Shown here: positions 60,815-64,000 of the stretch, piece after piece | Layout of the letters: every line of letters starts with the position of its first letter | How positions within the stretch are numbered: position 1 is the stretch's first letter | Assembly: GCF_014904755.1 (NCBI RefSeq) | Contig: NZ_JACZFQ010000107.1 | Location: 1 to 64,000, forward strand | DNA length: 64,000 nt | Source: Neoluteolibacter marinus | GTDB taxonomy: Bacteria > Verrucomicrobiota > Verrucomicrobiia > Verrucomicrobiales > Akkermansiaceae | Reading direction: 5' to 3' | The notes under the pieces: model-generated | The model's database searches: none | Seen by the model: only the letters and a program-made list of their open reading frames with translations | What the model was told of the DNA's origin: nothing | Program-made: the position numbers and the translations under genes

Positions 60815-62062
60815 ATGTCCGATCTCCACATCATCGCCGGCATCCGCACCCCGTTCTGTCGCCTCGGCACGGACTTCGACGGCCTCGGCGCGGACGATCT
60901 CGGCCGCCTCGCCTGTGCCTCGCTCCTGCTGCGGACCGGCATCGACCCGTCGCTCATCGACGAAGTCATCTTCGGCTGTGTCGCCCAACCCGTCGATGCC
61001 GCGAACGTCGCCCGGGTCATCGCCTTGCGTGCCGGCGTCCCCCCTGCGGTCCCGGCCGTCACCGTCCATCGCAATTGCGCGTCGGGGATGGAAAGCATCA
61101 CCACCGCCCACCAGCGCCTGCTCGCCGGCCAGGGCGAGCTGTTCCTCGTCGGCGGCGCCGAGAGCATGTCGAGCGTCCCGCTCTACTACCCGCATTCCGC
61201 CAATGCGAAATTCAACGCCCTCTCCCGCGCCAAGGACATCGGTCAAAAGATCACCGCGGTGGCGGACTTCCGGCCCGCCGACTTCAAACCCGGCATCGGC
61301 CTCGCCCTCGGTCTCACCGATCCCTTCAGCGGGATGATCATGGGCGACACCGCCGAAGTGCTGGCCCGTGAATTCCAGATCACCCGCGAGGAGCAGGATG
61401 CCTTCGCTGCCGACTCCCACCGCAAGTCGCTCGCTGCCGCGGAGGCATTGGCAGGAGAAATTGCCCCCGTCATCCTGCCCGGCAATGCGGTCACGGGCGA
61501 CAACGGCATCCGCGACGATTCGACCCCCGATAAGCTCGCCAAGCTCCGCCCGATCTTCGACCGGCACACCGGCACCGTGACCGCCGGCAACAGCTCGCAG
61601 ATCACCGACGGCGCGGTGGCCTTGCTCGTCGGCAGCGAACGGATGGCCGGCCGGCTTGGCATCGAACCGCTGGGACGGCTCACCTCCTATGCCTACGCCG
61701 GCTGCGATCCCAAGCGCATGGGGCTCGGACCGGTCCACGCCATCGCCCGCTGCGGCCGCTCGCCCGAAGAGGCCGACCTGGTGGAAATCAACGAAGCTTT
61801 CGCCGCCCAGGTGCTCGCCGTGCTCGCCGCCCTCCGGGACCCGCGAAGGTGCGCACTCGAAATGCCCCCCGCCGAGATTCCCAGTGAAAAGCTCAATCGC
61901 CTGGGCGGCGCCATCGCCCTCGGACACCCGGTCGGAGCCACCGGGGCCCGGCTGGTCCTCACCGCCCTCCAACAGCTCCGCCAATCCGGCGGCAAGACCG
62001 CACTCACCACCCTCTGCGTCGGCGGCGGCCAGGGGGCCGCGCTCTGGCTCGAACGTCACTGA
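60815..62062 (+). CDS. Thiolase (acetyl-CoA acyltransferase family)
   Basis: The product is 415 residues. Nucleophile Cys is in HRNCASGME (about 88), with INEAFAAQV, GGAIALGHPVGATGAR and the second active Cys in LCVGGGQGAA. This is the classic degradative thiolase layout. It completes the last step of beta-oxidation. It starts 6 bases after the ligase and ends 4 before the next gene. Confidence 0.93.
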   Translation: MSDLHIIAGIRTPFCRLGTDFDGLGADDLGRLACASLLLRTGIDPSLIDEVIFGCVAQPVDAANVARVIALRAGVPPAVPAVTVHRNCASGMESITTAHQRLLAGQGELFLVGGAESMSSVPLYYPHSANAKFNALSRAKDIGQKITAVADFRPADFKPGIGLALGLTDPFSGMIMGDTAEVLAREFQITREEQDAFAADSHRKSLAAAEALAGEIAPVILPGNAVTGDNGIRDDSTPDKLAKLRPIFDRHTGTVTAGNSSQITDGAVALLVGSERMAGRLGIEPLGRLTSYAYAGCDPKRMGLGPVHAIARCGRSPEEADLVEINEAFAAQVLAVLAALRDPRRCALEMPPAEIPSEKLNRLGGAIALGHPVGATGARLVLTALQQLRQSGGKTALTTLCVGGGQGAALWLERH

Positions 62063-62066
62063 TGCC

Positions 62067-64000
62067 ATGAACCACCTCCACTTCCAGCAGCACGGCGACC
62101 ACGGCGTCCTTACTTTCGACCGCGAGGGTTCGTCCGCGAATCTCTTCGACCGCCAGGCCCTCGTCGAACTCTCCGACAAGCTCGACGCCCTCTCCGCCCA
62201 CCCGGAACTCAAGGGGCTCCTCATCCGCTCCGCCAAGCCATCCATTTTCATCGCGGGTGCCGACCTGAAGATCCTCTCATCCGCGGAGGGCGACGACCTG
62301 CGCGACTTGATCGAACTCGGCCAGGCGACCTTCCAAAAACTCGCCCGGCTTCCCTACGTCACCGTGGCGGCGATTCACGGCGCCTGTGTCGGCGGCGGCT
62401 ACGAGCTGGCCCTCGCCTGCGACTGGAGGATTGCCTCGGACGCCCCCGCCACCCGGATCGGCCTGCCGGAAACCCAGCTTGGAATCCTTCCCGCCTGGGG
62501 CGGCACGACCCGGCTCCCGCGCCTGATCGGACTCGCCAAGGCGCTGCCGTTGATTCTTGGCGGCAAGGTCCTCACCGCCGGCGCCGCGAGGGCCAAGGGG
62601 CTGGTCGACGCGGTGGTGCCCCGCGAGAACCTGGAGTCGCACGCGCTTACCTGGCTCGACCGGGGCAAGCGCCCCCCCGCCCATCACCCCCTGCTTCACA
62701 ACCCTCTCTCCGTCTCACTGATCGGCACAAAGGCACGGAAGGCTTTGCAGGAAAAAACCCGGGGACTCTATCCCGGACCGGCCGCTGCCCTTGATGTCGC
62801 GACCAAGGGCTGCCAACGCTCGCTCGAGCACGGATTCGACCTGGAGAAGGAAGCCATTCTCCGGCTCTCGACCCTGCCGCAAACCCACCAGCTGCTGCGC
62901 CTGTTCTTCCTCCAGGAGCGAGCCAAGAAGCACCAGCTCGTCGATGCCGATCCACGACCTGTCGGCAACTGCGCCGTGGTCGGCGCCGGGGTCATGGGTG
63001 CCGGCATCGCCTACTGGCTCAGCGCCCGCGGCCATCCCGTGATCATGCGGGATCTCGATCCGACCGCCCTCGCCCGGGGGATGAAGGCAATCCACAAGAA
63101 CTACGACGAAGCCCGTAAGCGCCGCGTCTTCACCGCCACCGAAGCGGCACGTGGCATCGACCGGATCCAGCCCTCCGCGGTGCCCGTCCCTCTCGACCGC
63201 TGCGATCTCGTCATCGAAGCGGCCGTCGAACGGCTCGACATCAAGCAGCAGGTCTTTGCCGATCTCTCCGCGCGCACCCGTCACGACACCATCCTCGCCA
63301 CCAACACATCCGCGCTGCCCATCCACGAGCTTGCCGGATCCATCACCCACCCGGAGCGGCTGGTGGGACTTCATTTCTTCAATCCCGTCCACCGCATGCA
63401 GCTCGTCGAGGTGGTCCGCACCGCCGCCACGTCCGACGTGACGCTGGCCACCGCCATCGCATTCGTCCGCAAGCTGGGGAAGCTGCCGGTCGTCGTCCGC
63501 GACTCACCCGGCTTCCTCGTCAACCGCATCCTCATGCCCTACCTCGTCGCGGCGGCCAAGCTGTTCGAGGAAGGGGTCGACCCCAAGGAAATCGACGGCG
63601 CGATGCTCGACTTCGGCATGCCGATGGGCCCGATCCGCCTGCTGGACGAGGTGGGACTCGACGTCGCCGCCCACGTTGCTACGACGCTTGCGGAAGCCTT
63701 CCCGGACCGCATGACCGTGCCGGACCTGCTCGGCAAACTGGTCGCCGACGGCCATTCAGGCCGCAAGGCCAAGTCGGGATTCTACATCTACGACGGCAAC
63801 AGTATCTCCCCCAATCCTGCCGCCGTCGCGCTGCAGACCGACGAAGCCCCCGCGCCCGCCGACCTGGCGGCCCGTCTCGCCCAGGCGATGAGCCACGAGG
63901 CCCGCCTCTGCCTCGACGAGGGGGTTGCCGAAACCGCCGACGACATCGACCTCGCGATGGTTCTGGGCACCGGCTACGCGCCCTTCCGCGGCGGCCCGCT
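62067..64000 (+). CDS. Bifunctional enoyl-CoA hydratase / 3-hydroxyacyl-CoA dehydrogenase (3' end outside window)
   Basis: The frame is open from ATG 62067 to the window end, giving at least 644 residues. Residues 1-190 are a crotonase domain (SIFIAGADLKIL, HGACVGGGYELALACDWRIA, PETQLGILPAWGGTTRL). From about 300 comes the NAD-binding fold (VVGAGVMGAGIAYWL), then LATNTSALPI, GLHFFNPVHRMQLVEVV and RDSPGFLVNRIL, then the dehydrogenase C-terminal domain. This is the FadB/FadJ fusion order. It works with the thiolase as one beta-oxidation complex. Confidence 0.93.
   Translation, partial: MNHLHFQQHGDHGVLTFDREGSSANLFDRQALVELSDKLDALSAHPELKGLLIRSAKPSIFIAGADLKILSSAEGDDLRDLIELGQATFQKLARLPYVTVAAIHGACVGGGYELALACDWRIASDAPATRIGLPETQLGILPAWGGTTRLPRLIGLAKALPLILGGKVLTAGAARAKGLVDAVVPRENLESHALTWLDRGKRPPAHHPLLHNPLSVSLIGTKARKALQEKTRGLYPGPAAALDVATKGCQRSLEHGFDLEKEAILRLSTLPQTHQLLRLFFLQERAKKHQLVDADPRPVGNCAVVGAGVMGAGIAYWLSARGHPVIMRDLDPTALARGMKAIHKNYDEARKRRVFTATEAARGIDRIQPSAVPVPLDRCDLVIEAAVERLDIKQQVFADLSARTRHDTILATNTSALPIHELAGSITHPERLVGLHFFNPVHRMQLVEVVRTAATSDVTLATAIAFVRKLGKLPVVVRDSPGFLVNRILMPYLVAAAKLFEEGVDPKEIDGAMLDFGMPMGPIRLLDEVGLDVAAHVATTLAEAFPDRMTVPDLLGKLVADGHSGRKAKSGFYIYDGNSISPNPAAVALQTDEAPAPADLAARLAQAMSHEARLCLDEGVAETADDIDLAMVLGTGYAPFRGGP

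Noticed and set aside
1-64000. tRNA, rRNA or CRISPR arrays
   Set aside because: No cloverleaf-type sequence, conserved rRNA segment or regularly spaced repeats were seen on either strand.

Overview
The window is about 64 kb of GC-rich bacterial chromosome, most likely from Verrucomicrobiota (order Verrucomicrobiales). The reasons are a pseudopilin cassette of the type known from Verrucomicrobium and Chthoniobacter, large secreted LamG proteins with aspartate-rich calcium repeats and a C-terminal FYRI-like ending, weak or absent Shine-Dalgarno sites with frequent ATGA overlaps and some GTG/TTG starts, and a secretin-core sequence of the kind seen in this phylum. This assignment is inference; no rRNA or tRNA gene was found.

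Layout. 1-10 kb: the 3' part of a duplicated beta-helix surface protein, a strong terminator, then a tight operon coding for an energised outer-membrane import system (DUF3450-like coiled coil, TtpC-like long ExbB, ExbB, ExbD, TonB, TPR protein, OprP-like porin, small secreted protein). 10-17.5 kb: zinc-ribbon protein, FMN reductase, TPR-AAA+ ATPase with a TPR membrane partner, secreted GH5 glycosidase, SRAP DNA-repair protein, MntR-type regulator with a candidate operator, and a membrane protein. 17.6-25 kb: a ureide/amide-nitrogen locus, with a cysteine hydrolase and an M20 carbamoylase divergent from an FN3 membrane protein, a sodium:solute symporter, a 39-residue symporter accessory protein, an aspartate-transcarbamylase-like enzyme with an altered substrate loop, and asparagine synthetase.

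25-30.8 kb is an accessory, partly eroded region. It holds a secretin-core-like lipoprotein, orphan genes with less GC-biased codon use, a group II intron remnant, a HEAT-repeat protein, a cytidine deaminase gene with a stop codon inside its zinc motif, IS-end-like repeats and a DUF892 ferritin-like protein. 30.8-38 kb: two giant secreted LamG proteins, one carrying a BNR-type propeller that resembles ulvan lyases. 38-42.8 kb: polyamine synthesis (nspC, speA) with two small membrane proteins and a C4 zinc-ribbon protein.

42.8-50.3 kb (minus strand): a six-gene operon of pseudopilin-like and secreted proteins plus a secreted barrel-like protein. 50.3-58.3 kb: an AT-richer gap, mutL lacking its endonuclease motifs, an IscA-type protein, a membrane-anchored unknown, gpmI, a CaCA antiporter and kup. 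58.4-64 kb: a lipid-catabolism operon (patatin lipase, acyl-CoA-ligase-like enzyme, thiolase, hydratase/dehydrogenase) that runs off the window end.
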